From NCBI GenBank assembly GCA_025360715.1, contig JANYBS010000026.1:1-64000 (forward strand): a stretch of DNA of 64,000 nt, in the 5' to 3' direction. This document shows, piece after piece, positions 1 to 9,250 of the stretch. Both the position numbers and the translations under genes were made by a program. This stretch comes from Candidatus Eiseniibacteriota bacterium (GTDB taxonomy: Bacteria; Eisenbacteria; RBG-16-71-46). The notes under the pieces were generated by a model, which made no database searches, was not told the DNA's origin, and saw only the letters and a list, made by a program, of their open reading frames with translations. Positions within the stretch are counted from its first letter, which is position 1; every line of letters starts with the position of its first letter.

Positions 1-1404
1 GGCGTAGACGATCCCGTCGCGCGTCCAGGTGACGTAGGCACTTCCAGGACCTGCGGGAATCATCGACGCATCATCGCGCAGCGCCGTCGTGGTGTTGTCG
101 AGCAGATAGCCCGGCGCCGACCACGAGTTGTCGAAGTCGCCGTGGCCGTTCACGTGCTGCGCCTTGACGGCTCCCTCACCCGTGGCATCGTAGCCATCGG
201 CCGCCACGAATGCGCCGCCCAGGCCATCCGACACGACCGAAGTCGGGATGTACGCAAAAGGCGGAAACATCGCCTTACCGTTCACCGGCCAGCCTGGCGC
301 GATGGTCCCGTTCCCCAGCACATGCTGCGCGTGCACGGTGTTGCCCTGCGGACCATTCGGCGTCCACAAGACGAACGCACCGCCACTCGCATCCGGCGCT
401 ATGGCCGGGTAGTTCTGCTCGCCTGGCCACACACACACCGGAAGCCCAGCCGAAGGCCAGCCCGGTGCCACCTGCCCCGACGCAGTGATATGAGTGAGGT
501 AGATATCGAGTGAAGCGAGGGATTCGGGCCAGTGAGTGGATATCCCAGTTCGGTCGTCGACCCACGTGCAGAAAAAGCCACCAGCTCCATCCGGGGCCAT
601 GCGTACGGCCCCGGCATCCGCCGGAGGCGGCGCAAAAACATATCGACCGCCGCCGAAGCTTGAGTCTACGGTGCCGTCGGGGTTGAAACGAGTGATGAAT
701 GAGTTCATCAACGCGTGATTCTGATTCCGGTTGTACTTCACGATCGGCAGCCAGATGCCGCCATCCGGACAGCGCAGGCCCGGATAGAGTATGAAACCTG
801 AGTCCCTTGCGGCGCTCGGAGGAAATATCACCCGCCCCGAGTCCGGCCTGCCCGGCGTGACGGTCCCATCAACTTCCAAGCTGAGCGCTCGAAGCCCGGT
901 GCCAGAAGCAACCAGATCGGTCTCGGTGGGAATCAGCAGGAGATTCCGGCCCGCGATGAGCGGAAACACTTGAACAGCGTAGTTCTTCGTCGCAGTGATC
1001 TGGAGCCGCGGCCAGCCCGGCATCACCTGTCCATCCGCCGAGTACCTCGCACACCAGTTGCCGACATCGCCTACAAACGCAGTGATCCCGCCGTCCGCAT
1101 TAAGGCACGCGCTGACTACTCGGTTGTCCTCGCCCGAGCCATTGCTGAGCGTCACGCCCTCAAGCGGCCACCCGGTTGCCACCGCGCCTGATGAGTTCAG
1201 TCTCGTCAGGAGCGCCGAAGGAAACCCATCGGCGAAGATGTAAGCGCCTCCACTAGCGTCGCTGATGAGGTGCGGATACTGCGCATAGGTCGTGTACACC
1301 TGCGCACCGTTCAGCGCCCACTGCGCGAGCGCACGCGAGGGCGATATGGTCGCAGCGGTAGCAAGGGCGAATAGAAGACCGAATCGGCGCAGGCGCATAT
1401 CCAT
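1..1404 (-). CDS. Secreted repeat (beta-propeller-like) protein, C-terminus cut by window edge
   Basis: An uninterrupted minus-strand frame of 468 codons runs off the left edge, so only the N-terminal part is present. It starts at ATG 1404 or ATG 1398; neither has a clear Shine-Dalgarno. Residues 1-27 form a signal peptide (two arginines, a hydrophobic stretch, then ALA-Q). The rest contains short repeated units of the type V-x-PGWP and D-A/G-S/L-GGA-F/Y, about 45-60 residues apart, with tryptophans and glycine-aspartate turns. This resembles extracellular beta-propeller or delta-60-repeat proteins, which in Eisenbacteria-like genomes often end in a FlgD-type Ig domain. That tail would lie outside the window. 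The function is unknown; a surface or secreted role is inferred from the signal peptide. Confidence 0.82.
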   Translation of the reverse strand, partial: MDMRLRRFGLLFALATAATISPSRALAQWALNGAQVYTTYAQYPHLISDASGGAYIFADGFPSALLTRLNSSGAVATGWPLEGVTLSNGSGEDNRVVSACLNADGGITAFVGDVGNWCARYSADGQVMPGWPRLQITATKNYAVQVFPLIAGRNLLLIPTETDLVASGTGLRALSLEVDGTVTPGRPDSGRVIFPPSAARDSGFILYPGLRCPDGGIWLPIVKYNRNQNHALMNSFITRFNPDGTVDSSFGGGRYVFAPPPADAGAVRMAPDGAGGFFCTWVDDRTGISTHWPESLASLDIYLTHITASGQVAPGWPSAGLPVCVWPGEQNYPAIAPDASGGAFVLWTPNGPQGNTVHAQHVLGNGTIAPGWPVNGKAMFPPFAYIPTSVVSDGLGGAFVAADGYDATGEGAVKAQHVNGHGDFDNSWSAPGYLLDNTTTALRDDASMIPAGPGSAYVTWTRDGIVYA

Positions 1405-1568
1405 GCAGTAATAGTAGCTAGCCGCACATCCTGGAGGAAAGCGAGTAATGCTCTGCTGCCCGAGCCGAAGGCCGGCTCATTCGACGAGACTGCCTCGCAT
1501 GCGCGTTGGAAGCCGCCCTTTGGCGGCGGACGAATGATTTCGCCAGGAGCGCACACTATGGCTGTGCT

Positions 1569-1600
1569 CGCTGGCGGCGGGCTCCCCTACCCCGCCAGCG
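1569..1600 (-). terminator. Stem-loop at recG stop codon, possible terminator
   Basis: A perfect 8-bp inverted repeat (CGCTGGCG at 1569-1576, CGCCAGCG at 1593-1600) brackets the recG stop codon. A second 6-bp hairpin (GCCGCC/GGCGGC, 1512-1527, loop CTTT) lies 40 bases further on. Neither is followed by a T-run on the minus strand, so they may only protect the 3' end or act with Rho. The rest of the 182-base gap 1405-1586 shows nothing else recognisable. Confidence 0.3.
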
Positions 1601-3695
1601 CCAGTTCCAGCGGTTCGCGGTACTCGCGCAGCAGCGTCTGGCGCAGCGCGGTGTGTTCGGCGCGCATCAGCTGCGGATCCTCCTTGGCCACACCGTGCGC
1701 GGCGGCGCGGGCGGCCATCAGGAGTTCTTCGTCGCGCCAGAGGTCGGCGAGCTTCAGCCTTGGCAGGCCGGCCTGGCGCGTGCCCCACATCTCGCCGGGG
1801 CCGCGCAGTTCCAGATCCGCCTCCGCCAGCTTGAAGCCGTCTTCGGTGGTGGCGATCACGTCAAGGCGCTTGCGGCCGAGCGCGGTGATGCCGGCGCCGC
1901 CGATGAACACGCACACGCTGCGGTGCTCGCCGCGGCCCACTCGGCCACGCAGCTGGTGCAACTGCGTGAGGCCGAATCGCTCGGCGTTCTCGACCACCAT
2001 CAGCGTGGCATTCGGGATGTCGACGCCGACCTCGATCACGGTGGTCGCCACCAGCACGTGGATCTCACGCTTGGTGAACGCGTCCATGACCGCCTGCTTC
2101 TCGTCGCTCTTCATGCGCCCGTGCAGCAGGCCCACCTGGTACGCGCGCAGCAGTGGTTGCGCGCGCAGGCGTTCGAGCTCGCTCTGCGCGGCGCGCAGCT
2201 CCATGCGGCCTTCTTCGATCGCCGGCACGACCACGAACGCCTGACGGCCCGCGGCCAGTTCGCGGCTCATGAACTCGACCACCTGCGGAAACTTCGCCTC
2301 GTCTGTGACTCGCGTGACCATGCGGCCGCGCCCGGCCGGACGCGCGCGGATCATGCTCACGTCGAGGTCGCCGAACCATGCCAACTGCAGTGTGCGCGGA
2401 ATCGGCGTCGCGGTGAGCACCAGCACGTGCGGCAGCACGCCCTTCTTGGCCAGCGTCGCGCGCTGCTTCACGCCGAAGCGGTGCTGCTCGTCGACGATCG
2501 CGAGCGCGAGCTGCGGCATCTGGAGCTTGTCCTCGAGCAGCGCGTGCGTGCCCACCACCAGCAGCGGCTCGCCCGCGAGAAGTCGCGCCTGCAACAGGCG
2601 CCGCGCGGCGGCAGGCGAGGAGCCGGTGATCGACGCCACCTCGATGCCCGCCGGGGTCGCAAAACGCGCGAGCGTCGCGGCATGCTGGCGCGCGAGCACT
2701 TCGGTCGGCGCCATGAACGCGACCTGATGGCCCGTCTCGATCGCGTGCGTCGCCGCGAGCAACGCGACGACGGTCTTGCCGCTGCCCACGTCGCCGATCA
2801 CCAAGCGGTGCATCGGCCGCGGCAGCGACAGATCGCGCGCCACATCCGCCACCGCGGCGTCCTGATCGGCCGTGAGATGGAACGGCAACGTCTCGCGCAC
2901 GCGGGACTCCAGCGCGCCGCTCGCGGCTATGGCGAGCGCGCGGCCTTCCTCGGTGAGCACCCGGCGACGCAGCTCCATGACCATCTGCAGTTGGAACAGC
3001 TCCTCGAACGCCAGGCGCTTGCGCGCCGCGACCCGGGCCGCTTCGTTCTCGGGAAAGTGGATCGCGCGCAGTGCGTCGCCCAGCGCCATCAAGTCATGCG
3101 CCGCCGCGACCTCGGGCGGCACGGTATCGGCCACCTGATCGGCGATCGCCTCCAGCGCATGACGCACCGCGCTGCGCATGCCGCGCGCCGTGACGCCCTT
3201 CGTGAGCCCGTGCACGGGCACGAGGCGCCCCGCGTGCAGGAGCTGCTCGAGGTCGCCTTCGACCACTTCGAACATGGGGTTGAGCATGCGGCGGTCGAGC
3301 GCATCGTACTCGCCACTCACGACCACCTTCGTGCCGGTGCGCAGCGTGCGCGAGAGGAACGACTGGCCGAAGAAGTAACAGCTCAGGATGCCGGTCGCGT
3401 CCTTCACGGTGATGGCGAAGTCGCCGCGGCCGCCGCGCGTGCGTAGCGCCGCCGCCTGCGTGACCTCACCGACAACCGTGAGCAGCCCGCCCGGGTGCAG
3501 GTCCTTGACCGGGACGAAGCGGCTGGCGTCGAGCCATTCGCGCGGGTAGTGGCGGACCAGGTGCTCGAGCGTCATGATGCCCAGGCGCTCGAAGTTCTGC
3601 GCCCGCAGCGGACCCACGCCGGGCAGGAACTGGACGCGGGAGACCGGGTCGAGTATGCGGGGCGCAGGGCGGGACGGGCGAGTCGGCGTGGTCAT
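1587..3695 (-). CDS. recG: ATP-dependent DNA helicase RecG
   Basis: A superfamily 2 helicase that reverses stalled replication forks and branch-migrates Holliday junctions. At 702 aa it is close to the E. coli protein (693 aa). The N-terminal wedge/OB domain covers about residues 20-150. Walker A GDVGSGKT is at 301-308, the DEQH box at 402-405 and motif III TATPIPRT at 428-435. The C-terminal helicase lobe carries VIEVGVD and the RecG-typical QLRGRVGRG segment. The start is ATG 3695; the ribosome site is weak. It is divergent from rpmB, 187 bases away, and followed by the propeller-like gene at the left edge. The identification is secure. Confidence 0.97.
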   Translation of the reverse strand: MTTPTRPSRPAPRILDPVSRVQFLPGVGPLRAQNFERLGIMTLEHLVRHYPREWLDASRFVPVKDLHPGGLLTVVGEVTQAAALRTRGGRGDFAITVKDATGILSCYFFGQSFLSRTLRTGTKVVVSGEYDALDRRMLNPMFEVVEGDLEQLLHAGRLVPVHGLTKGVTARGMRSAVRHALEAIADQVADTVPPEVAAAHDLMALGDALRAIHFPENEAARVAARKRLAFEELFQLQMVMELRRRVLTEEGRALAIAASGALESRVRETLPFHLTADQDAAVADVARDLSLPRPMHRLVIGDVGSGKTVVALLAATHAIETGHQVAFMAPTEVLARQHAATLARFATPAGIEVASITGSSPAAARRLLQARLLAGEPLLVVGTHALLEDKLQMPQLALAIVDEQHRFGVKQRATLAKKGVLPHVLVLTATPIPRTLQLAWFGDLDVSMIRARPAGRGRMVTRVTDEAKFPQVVEFMSRELAAGRQAFVVVPAIEEGRMELRAAQSELERLRAQPLLRAYQVGLLHGRMKSDEKQAVMDAFTKREIHVLVATTVIEVGVDIPNATLMVVENAERFGLTQLHQLRGRVGRGEHRSVCVFIGGAGITALGRKRLDVIATTEDGFKLAEADLELRGPGEMWGTRQAGLPRLKLADLWRDEELLMAARAAAHGVAKEDPQLMRAEHTALRQTLLREYREPLELALAG

Positions 3696-3762
3696 GGCGC
3701 TGCCAGCCTACAACATCGCTCGGGAGCCCAGCACGGGCGCCCCAAGGGCCTCGACGGCCGCC

Positions 3763-3791
3763 TTGCGCGCGGCCCCGGGCGCTGGTAGTGT
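3763..3791 (+). promoter_or_regulatory. Candidate sigma70 promoter of rpmB
   Basis: TTGCGC (3763-3768) and TAGTGT (3786-3791) are separated by 17 bases on the plus strand. This would give a leader of about 85 bases before rpmB, containing a small CCCGC/GCGGG hairpin near 3832-3844. It is the best-spaced pair in the recG-rpmB divergent gap, but both hexamers deviate from consensus. Confidence 0.4.
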
Positions 3792-3882
3792 CCCCCGCCT
3801 TGACTTGGTACCTGCGCTCCGAGACGCCAGCCCCGCTGTGCGGGCGGACGCCCCCCGGACTTGATGCTTCAAGGAGAGAATC

Positions 3883-4101
3883 ATGGCGAAGTGCTTCGTG
3901 TGCGGCAAGCTGCGCATGGCCGGCCAGAACGTGAGCCACGCGAACAACGTGACCAAGCGCGTTTTCAACCCGAACCTGCAGAACGTGCGCGCCCTCGTCG
4001 ATGGCCGCGCGAAGCAGGTGATGGTCTGCACGCGTTGCATCCGTGGCGGCAAGATCACCAAGGCCGTGCGTGGCCGTAAGCCGCACGTCCCCACGCTCTA
4101 G
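3883..4101 (+). CDS. rpmB: 50S ribosomal protein bL28
   Basis: A 72-residue large-subunit protein and the only plus-strand gene in the window. It begins MAKCFVCGK and has two CxxC pairs (C4/C7 and C49/C52), the zinc-binding four-cysteine form of L28. The central KRVFNPN and NVRA segments and the basic KAVRGRKP tail are characteristic of the family. A good ribosome site (AAGGAGA, 8 bases upstream) supports ATG 3883. It stands alone, flanked by divergent recG and a convergent TPR gene, and is followed by a strong terminator hairpin. rpmG, a common neighbour of rpmB, is not adjacent here. Confidence 0.97.
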   Translation: MAKCFVCGKLRMAGQNVSHANNVTKRVFNPNLQNVRALVDGRAKQVMVCTRCIRGGKITKAVRGRKPHVPTL

Positions 4102-4124
4102 CGCCCCAGACGCCCGGAACATGA

Positions 4125-4160
4125 AAGCGCCCGGCCCACCTCTTGGTAGGCCGGGCGCTT
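4125..4160. terminator. Bidirectional terminator between rpmB and the TPR gene
   Basis: A perfect 12-bp stem (AAGCGCCCGGCC at 4125-4136, GGCCGGGCGCTT at 4149-4160) sits between the convergent rpmB and TPR stop codons. The 12-base loop can form three more pairs (ACC/GGT). On the minus strand the stem is followed by a short T-run (TTTCATG). The position between convergent ends suits a shared terminator. Confidence 0.8.
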
Positions 4161-4188
4161 CAGTTGCGCCAACGGGGCCCGCGCTCGC

Positions 4189-5844
4189 CTAGAGCTCGCG
4201 CGAAGTCGTGAGCAGCTCGCGCCACGCCAACTGCTGGCGCGGGAGCGCATCGAGCGGGTCCAGCTCCAACGCATGCGCGAACTCGCCGTCGGCCTCGGTG
4301 CCGCGGCCCAGCTTGAGCAGCGCCCAGCCCAGGTCCGCGCGCGCGGCGCCGAACACCGGATTGATCGCCAGCGCCTGGCGTAGCGGCGCTTCGGCGCCCA
4401 CCGCGTCCCCGAGCATGAGACGCGTGCGGCCCAGCAGGGCGTGCGCATCGGCCCAATTCGGCCGCAGCCGCACCAGTTCGAGCAAGGCGGCTTCGGCGGC
4501 TTCGGCGCGGTTCATCTCGAGCAACAGGCTGGCGCGCTCCAGGGCGGCGGCCGCGTACGCCGGCTGCAGTTCGAGCGCCTTGCGATAAGCGCCCTCGGCT
4601 TCTTCCAGGCGGCCCTGCGCCCGGCGGACACGGCCCAGCAGCACGTGCAGGTCCGGGTAACCCGGCTGCACCGCCAGCGCCTTGAGCAGCACGCCTTCGG
4701 CGCCCTCCAGGTCGCCGGCCTCGCTGAGCAACTGCGCGTCGAGCACGGCGGTGCTGGGCACCTCGCGATCGCGCGAGAGCCCGCGGCGCACCGCGCGCAG
4801 GGCATCGTCGTAGCGTCCCACGGCGTGGTAGACGAGCCCGAGCAGGCGCTGCGCGCGCGCGAACTGGCGGTTGAGTTCGACCGCCTTCTCGAGCGGCGCC
4901 ACAGCGCCGGGCAGGTCGCCCGAGCGAAAGCGCGCCAAGCCCAGCCAGAAGTGCAGGTCGGGATATTGCGGATGAGCCTCGAGCGCCGCTTCCACGTGCG
5001 CGCAAGCCGCTGCCGCAGAGCCGCGCTCGAGTTCGGCGCGCGCAGCCAGCAGGCGCGCTTCGAGGTAGCGCGGGTTCAGCTCGAGCGCCACCTTCAGATG
5101 CGCGATCGCTTCATCGACCCGCCGGCCCTCGAGCAGCAGCCCGGCCAGGCGCGCGCGGAGATCGGCGTAGCTCGGCTTGTCGACCACGGCGCGCGTGAGT
5201 TCGGCGATCGCGGCATCGAGGTCGCCTGCCTGCTGGTGCGCCAGCGCTTGGTCAAGCAGGCGCGAACCGCCGCGCTTCTCGCCGTCCTCGGTGCGCACAC
5301 CCGGCAGGATCCTTCGCCACTGCTCGCCGGTCCAATCGCGCGCGACCTGCGGCGTGACCCAGTCCGGCGCTTCGTAGCCCAACTCCAGCGCCTCGCCCAG
5401 CGCCTGCGCGGAGCGCTCGCGGTCGCCCGCGAGTCCCAAGCACACCGCGAGCAACAGATGGCCTTCGACATAGTGCGGGTGCTCGGCCAGCGCGCGCTCC
5501 AGATCGGCGATGGCCTCCGGCAGACGCCCCGAGCGCTCGTAGATGCGCGCGCGGAAATAGCGCAGGTCCGGAAACGTGGGATTCTCTTCGAGCGCTTTGG
5601 TGAACTCGCCCTCCGCGCGCGCGAAGTCGCCCGCGTGGAAGAACGCCAAGCCGAGATTCGCTCGTGCTTCCGCCGCGTGCACGCGCGCCAAGCAATGGTC
5701 CGGATCGTTGGGATCGTGGACCTCGGCAAGCACGGCCTCGAATGCTTCGGCCGCCCGCGCGAACTCACCGCGATTGAAGTGGAGGATGCCCGCGTTGTAG
5801 TGCCGGGTATGCCCCCACTTCATCAGCGAAGAGAGGAAAGCCAT
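4189..5844 (-). CDS. Tetratricopeptide-repeat protein, last gene of the dcw operon
   Basis: A 551-residue protein built almost entirely of TPR units, with the usual alternation of small and aromatic residues (for example the ALEENPTFPDL and ALELNPRYLEA types). No catalytic domain, signal peptide or membrane segment is visible, so a cytoplasmic scaffold is likely. The frame is open further upstream, but ATG 5844 lies only 4 bases after the ftsZ stop codon and gives a sensible N-terminus (MAFLSSLMKWG), so it is preferred. The position directly behind ftsZ suggests co-expression with the divisome, but no particular role can be read from the sequence. It ends at the convergent terminator shared with rpmB. 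Confidence 0.9.
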   Translation of the reverse strand: MAFLSSLMKWGHTRHYNAGILHFNRGEFARAAEAFEAVLAEVHDPNDPDHCLARVHAAEARANLGLAFFHAGDFARAEGEFTKALEENPTFPDLRYFRARIYERSGRLPEAIADLERALAEHPHYVEGHLLLAVCLGLAGDRERSAQALGEALELGYEAPDWVTPQVARDWTGEQWRRILPGVRTEDGEKRGGSRLLDQALAHQQAGDLDAAIAELTRAVVDKPSYADLRARLAGLLLEGRRVDEAIAHLKVALELNPRYLEARLLAARAELERGSAAAACAHVEAALEAHPQYPDLHFWLGLARFRSGDLPGAVAPLEKAVELNRQFARAQRLLGLVYHAVGRYDDALRAVRRGLSRDREVPSTAVLDAQLLSEAGDLEGAEGVLLKALAVQPGYPDLHVLLGRVRRAQGRLEEAEGAYRKALELQPAYAAAALERASLLLEMNRAEAAEAALLELVRLRPNWADAHALLGRTRLMLGDAVGAEAPLRQALAINPVFGAARADLGWALLKLGRGTEADGEFAHALELDPLDALPRQQLAWRELLTTSREL

Positions 5845-5848
5845 GACG

Positions 5849-6985
5849 TCAGTCCATCTGCTTGCGCAGGAACGTCGGCACCTCGAGCGAACTGCCGTTC
5901 GAGTCGCCACGGCCCCAATTGGCGCGGGCCTCGCGGCGCTTCCACGCCGGCTCGTCGTAGCTGCTCAGGTCCTCGGTGTTAGCAACCTTGGCGCGGCTGG
6001 GACGTTCGACTGCGCGGATCACCGGCGTGACGTGCCCGAAGCCGGTCGCGACGACCGTGACGATGATCTCGCCATCGAGCGACGGATCGATCACCGCGCC
6101 AAAGATCACATTGGCATCTTCGCCCGCGGCCTCCATGACCACGTTCGACGCTTCGTTCACCTCGTGCAGGGCCAGGTCGCGGCCGCCCGTGATATTGAGC
6201 AGGATGCCTTCGGCGCCGTGGATCGACACATCTTCGAGCAGCGGGCTCGCGATGGCCTTCTGTGCGGCCTCGATCGCGCGGCCCTCACCCGTGGCGCGGC
6301 CCGTGCCCATGAGCGCGTTGCCGCGCACCTGCATGACGCTCTTCACGTCGGCGAAGTCCACATTCACGAGTCCCGCGACGGTGACCAGGTCAGCGATGCC
6401 CTTGGTGGCCTTGAGCAGCACGTCGTCGGCCACGCCGAACGCCTCGGTGACCGGCGTGCCGCGCTCGACCACCGTGAGCAGGCGCTCGTTCGGGATGATC
6501 AGCAGCGTGTCGACCTCGGCGCGCAACTCGGCCAGGCCTTCTTCCGCCTGACGCATGCGGCGGCGGCCTTCGAAGCCGAAGGGCTTCGTGACCACGCCGA
6601 CCGTGAGCGCACCCGCCTGCCGCGCGAGCCGCGCCACGACGGGCGCCGCGCCGGTGCCTGTGCCACCACCCATGCCGGCGGTGATGAAGACCATGTCGGA
6701 ATCATGCAGCGCGTCGGAGAGCGCCTGCTCGTCTTCTTCCGCCGAGCGCCGGCCCTGCGAGGGATCGCCGCCCGAGCCCAGGCCGCGGGTCGTCTGTGCG
6801 CCGATCTGGATTCGCGTGGGCGCCAACGACTGCGAGAGCGCCTGCATGTCGGTGTTCGCGGCGATGAATTCCACACCGCGCAATCCGGCGCCGATCATCC
6901 GGTTGATGGCGTTTCCGCCGGCCCCACCCACACCTACGACCTTGAGCCGAGCGGCCACCGTGCGATCGATATCGAGTTCGAACAT
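5849..6985 (-). CDS. ftsZ: Cell division protein FtsZ
   Basis: The tubulin-like GTPase that forms the Z-ring. Counting from ATG 6985 (378 aa), [12 protein letters not shown] is at 17-28 and the tubulin signature GGGTGTG at 106-112. The T7 synergy loop region (VNVDFADVK) follows at about 205-215. A variable linker leads to the conserved C-terminal peptide [10 protein letters not shown], the docking site for FtsA and other partners. A GTG 9 bases upstream (6994) is in frame, but AAGGAAAGG lies 8 bases from the ATG, which favours 6985. It is preceded by ftsA and followed within 4 bases by the TPR gene. Confidence 0.98.
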   Translation of the reverse strand: MFELDIDRTVAARLKVVGVGGAGGNAINRMIGAGLRGVEFIAANTDMQALSQSLAPTRIQIGAQTTRGLGSGGDPSQGRRSAEEDEQALSDALHDSDMVFITAGMGGGTGTGAAPVVARLARQAGALTVGVVTKPFGFEGRRRMRQAEEGLAELRAEVDTLLIIPNERLLTVVERGTPVTEAFGVADDVLLKATKGIADLVTVAGLVNVDFADVKSVMQVRGNALMGTGRATGEGRAIEAAQKAIASPLLEDVSIHGAEGILLNITGGRDLALHEVNEASNVVMEAAGEDANVIFGAVIDPSLDGEIIVTVVATGFGHVTPVIRAVERPSRAKVANTEDLSSYDEPAWKRREARANWGRGDSNGSSLEVPTFLRKQMD

Positions 6986-7073
6986 ATCTGGCACCTTTCC
7001 TTGTGCGGGGTTGGGCGGCCATCCTGGCCACCGTCATCCTACATCTGTCGTTCGGGATCCCTGCGTGAGGGGA

Positions 7074-8315
7074 TCAGAACAGATTCGTGAACCAGCCCCG
7101 GATGTCGAAACGGGAACGAGCCTTCGCAGTACTGCTTTCCGACGAGAACATGCCGCTGTGGCCGCCTTCCTGGCGGGCCGCCTGCAGCACGAGACCGACA
7201 CCCGTGGAGAAGCGCGGGTCGGCGACGTTGGCGGAGAGCCCGCCCAGGCCGCGCGGGATCCCCAGGCGCACCGGCATCTCGAATACCTGCTCGGCGAGTT
7301 CCGACACGCCCGGCAGCAGCGAAGTGCCGCCCGTGAGGACGACGCCGCCACCGATGAGCGCGGCGAAATGGTTCTTGCGGACCTCTTTGTTGGCGAGCGC
7401 GAAGATCTCTTCCATGCGCGGCTCGATCATCGACGCCAGCACGTGGCGTGAGATCTCGCGGTCCGCGCGGCCGCCCACGCCCGAGACCGGCAGCATCTCC
7501 TCGGCGGGCACCAGCGACGCGAGCGCGGAACCATGCGCGATCTTGAGGGCTTCGGCCTTATCGATCGGTGTGCGAAGACCGATGGCGATGTCGCTGGTGA
7601 CGTTGGCGCCGCCGAACGGGATGATCGCCGTGTGGCGGATCGAGCCTTCGTGGAACACCGCGACGTCGGTCGTGCCGCCGCCGATGTCGAGAAGCACTAC
7701 GCCCAGGTCGCGCTCGTCGTCATCGAGCACCGCCATCGACGATGCCAGCGGCTCGAGTACGAGATCGTAGACCTTGAGGCCGGAGCGCTGGATCGCGCGG
7801 CAGATGTTCTTGGCGCTCGTGACCGCGCCGGTGATGATATGGACCTCGGCTTCGAGCCGCACGCCGCTCATGCCGATGGGATCCTTGATGCCGTCCTGGT
7901 CGTCGACGATGAACTCCTGCGGGATCACGTGGATGATCTCGCGGTCCATCGGGATCGCGATCGCCTTGGCCGCTTCGACGACGCGCTCCACGTCGGAGGG
8001 CGCGATCTCATTGTCCTTGCGCGAGACGGCGATCACGCCGCGGCTGTTGATGCTGCGGATGTGATCGCCCGCGATGCCGGCGTAGACGCCCTTGACCTCG
8101 ATGCCGGCCATGCGTTCAGCTTCTTCGACCGATCGCGTGATGCTCGCGACCGCCTTGTCGAGGTCCACCACCACGCCGCGGCGAAGGCCATCGCTTGGCG
8201 CGTTCCCGACGCCGACCACGCGCAGTTCTCCCGCGTTGTTCTGGTCCGCGATGATGCAGGAGATCTTGGTTGTGCCGATGTCGAGACCGACGAACGTCCT
8301 TGTCGCCTGGGCCAC
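7074..8315 (-). CDS. ftsA: Cell division protein FtsA
   Basis: An actin-like ATPase that tethers FtsZ to the inner membrane. It has 413 residues. The phosphate-1 motif GLDIGTTK is near residue 10 and the phosphate-2 motif LDIGGGTTD near 205. The 1C subdomain is present (IITGAVTSAKNI), as is the adenosine segment LTGGTSLLPG. The protein ends in a basic-hydrophobic amphipathic helix (FDIRGWFTNLF), the membrane-targeting sequence. The start is a GTG at 8315 behind a GGGAGGGA ribosome site. It lies between ftsQ and ftsZ in the standard dcw order; the 88-base gap before ftsZ contains an imperfect GGCC hairpin but no clear promoter. Confidence 0.97.
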   Translation of the reverse strand: MAQATRTFVGLDIGTTKISCIIADQNNAGELRVVGVGNAPSDGLRRGVVVDLDKAVASITRSVEEAERMAGIEVKGVYAGIAGDHIRSINSRGVIAVSRKDNEIAPSDVERVVEAAKAIAIPMDREIIHVIPQEFIVDDQDGIKDPIGMSGVRLEAEVHIITGAVTSAKNICRAIQRSGLKVYDLVLEPLASSMAVLDDDERDLGVVLLDIGGGTTDVAVFHEGSIRHTAIIPFGGANVTSDIAIGLRTPIDKAEALKIAHGSALASLVPAEEMLPVSGVGGRADREISRHVLASMIEPRMEEIFALANKEVRKNHFAALIGGGVVLTGGTSLLPGVSELAEQVFEMPVRLGIPRGLGGLSANVADPRFSTGVGLVLQAARQEGGHSGMFSSESSTAKARSRFDIRGWFTNLF

Positions 8316-8350
8316 GGGGTTCCCTCCCCTTATGTCGCTCTTGAGTTGTC

Positions 8351-9205
8351 TCAGCTGGGGCTCTGCGGCCCAGCGGCGATGGCCACCGGTGTCGCAGCGC
8401 GCACGATGATCTGTTCCGGGAATCTCACGTCGACCTCTCCGGGCTTCATGCCCTTCTCTGCAAGGTCGGCGAGTGTGGCGCGCAACCCCGTGAGCTGACG
8501 CATGCTCGCGGGGAATGCGGGACCGACCACGACGGTCCCGTTCAAGAGCACGATGCGCGTCCTGCGCGGCTCCGAAACGTCGACCTCCGAGACCTGCCCT
8601 GCCAGACGAAGTGCATTATCACTCAAGACGGCCATCCATGCGAGCCCTCTCTGCACCGGCGCCGTGCGAACCTGGGTCCCTGCCCGGTAGAAGGAGACGT
8701 CGACGCCCGAGAGCATCGGGGCATCGGCCACGCTGCCCGTCTGCAGTGGCGCCAGCAGGACGCCGGCGGAATCCACTTCCCACGTCTCGCCGTGCGATAT
8801 GAGCAACTGCGGGACACGCTCGGTGACGCGGATGCGGATGCCGCGCAGGCTCGACCGACCCACGTCGGCGGTGGCGACGCGCGGGTCGAGCATCACCCGC
8901 TGGCGCACGCGAGAGAGATCGATACCCAGCAGGTCCTGGCCCACGGTCAGCGCGGCGTCCTTGCGGATGCGCTCGGCGTCGAGATAGCGGAAGCCCTCGA
9001 CGCGCACGTCGGTGAGGATCGCGTAGCGCTGACGCAGACTGCGCCACGGTACGAGCGCCATCGCCGCCGCGAACGCCGCCACACCGGCGATCAGCAGCGC
9101 GCGGCGCAGGATGACGGCCGCAAGGCCCGCACCCTCGCCGCCGCGTTCCCCGCGGCGCGCGCCGCGCGGATCGCGCTGCAACGCCCGTCCTTGGTAGTTG
9201 CCCAT
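8351..9205 (-). CDS. ftsQ: Cell division protein FtsQ (POTRA domain)
   Basis: A bitopic inner-membrane protein of 284 residues that links cytoplasmic and periplasmic divisome parts. It has a basic, arginine-rich cytoplasmic tail (1-30), one transmembrane helix (about 31-50), then a POTRA domain beginning VRVEGFRYLDAERI and the FtsQ domain with RIRVTERVPQ. The start ATG 9205 has AGGAGG 9 bases upstream. The sequence is divergent, as is usual for FtsQ, but domain order, length and the place between murC and ftsA make the assignment firm. Confidence 0.92.
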   Translation of the reverse strand: MGNYQGRALQRDPRGARRGERGGEGAGLAAVILRRALLIAGVAAFAAAMALVPWRSLRQRYAILTDVRVEGFRYLDAERIRKDAALTVGQDLLGIDLSRVRQRVMLDPRVATADVGRSSLRGIRIRVTERVPQLLISHGETWEVDSAGVLLAPLQTGSVADAPMLSGVDVSFYRAGTQVRTAPVQRGLAWMAVLSDNALRLAGQVSEVDVSEPRRTRIVLLNGTVVVGPAFPASMRQLTGLRATLADLAEKGMKPGEVDVRFPEQIIVRAATPVAIAAGPQSPS

Positions 9206-9250
9206 ATCGAGCCCTCCTGGCTCATGTGCTGCAGGCCGCGAAGCGTGTCT

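Noticed and set aside
1506-3446. Long plus-strand open frame opposite recG
   Set aside because: High GC removes stop codons from the antisense frames. Its translation is rich in R, H, Q and A with no motifs, and recG on the other strand is unmistakable.
3800-3805. TTGACT as -35 of rpmB
   Set aside because: No acceptable -10 lies 16-18 bases downstream (GACGCC). The TTGCGC/TAGTGT pair further upstream fits better.
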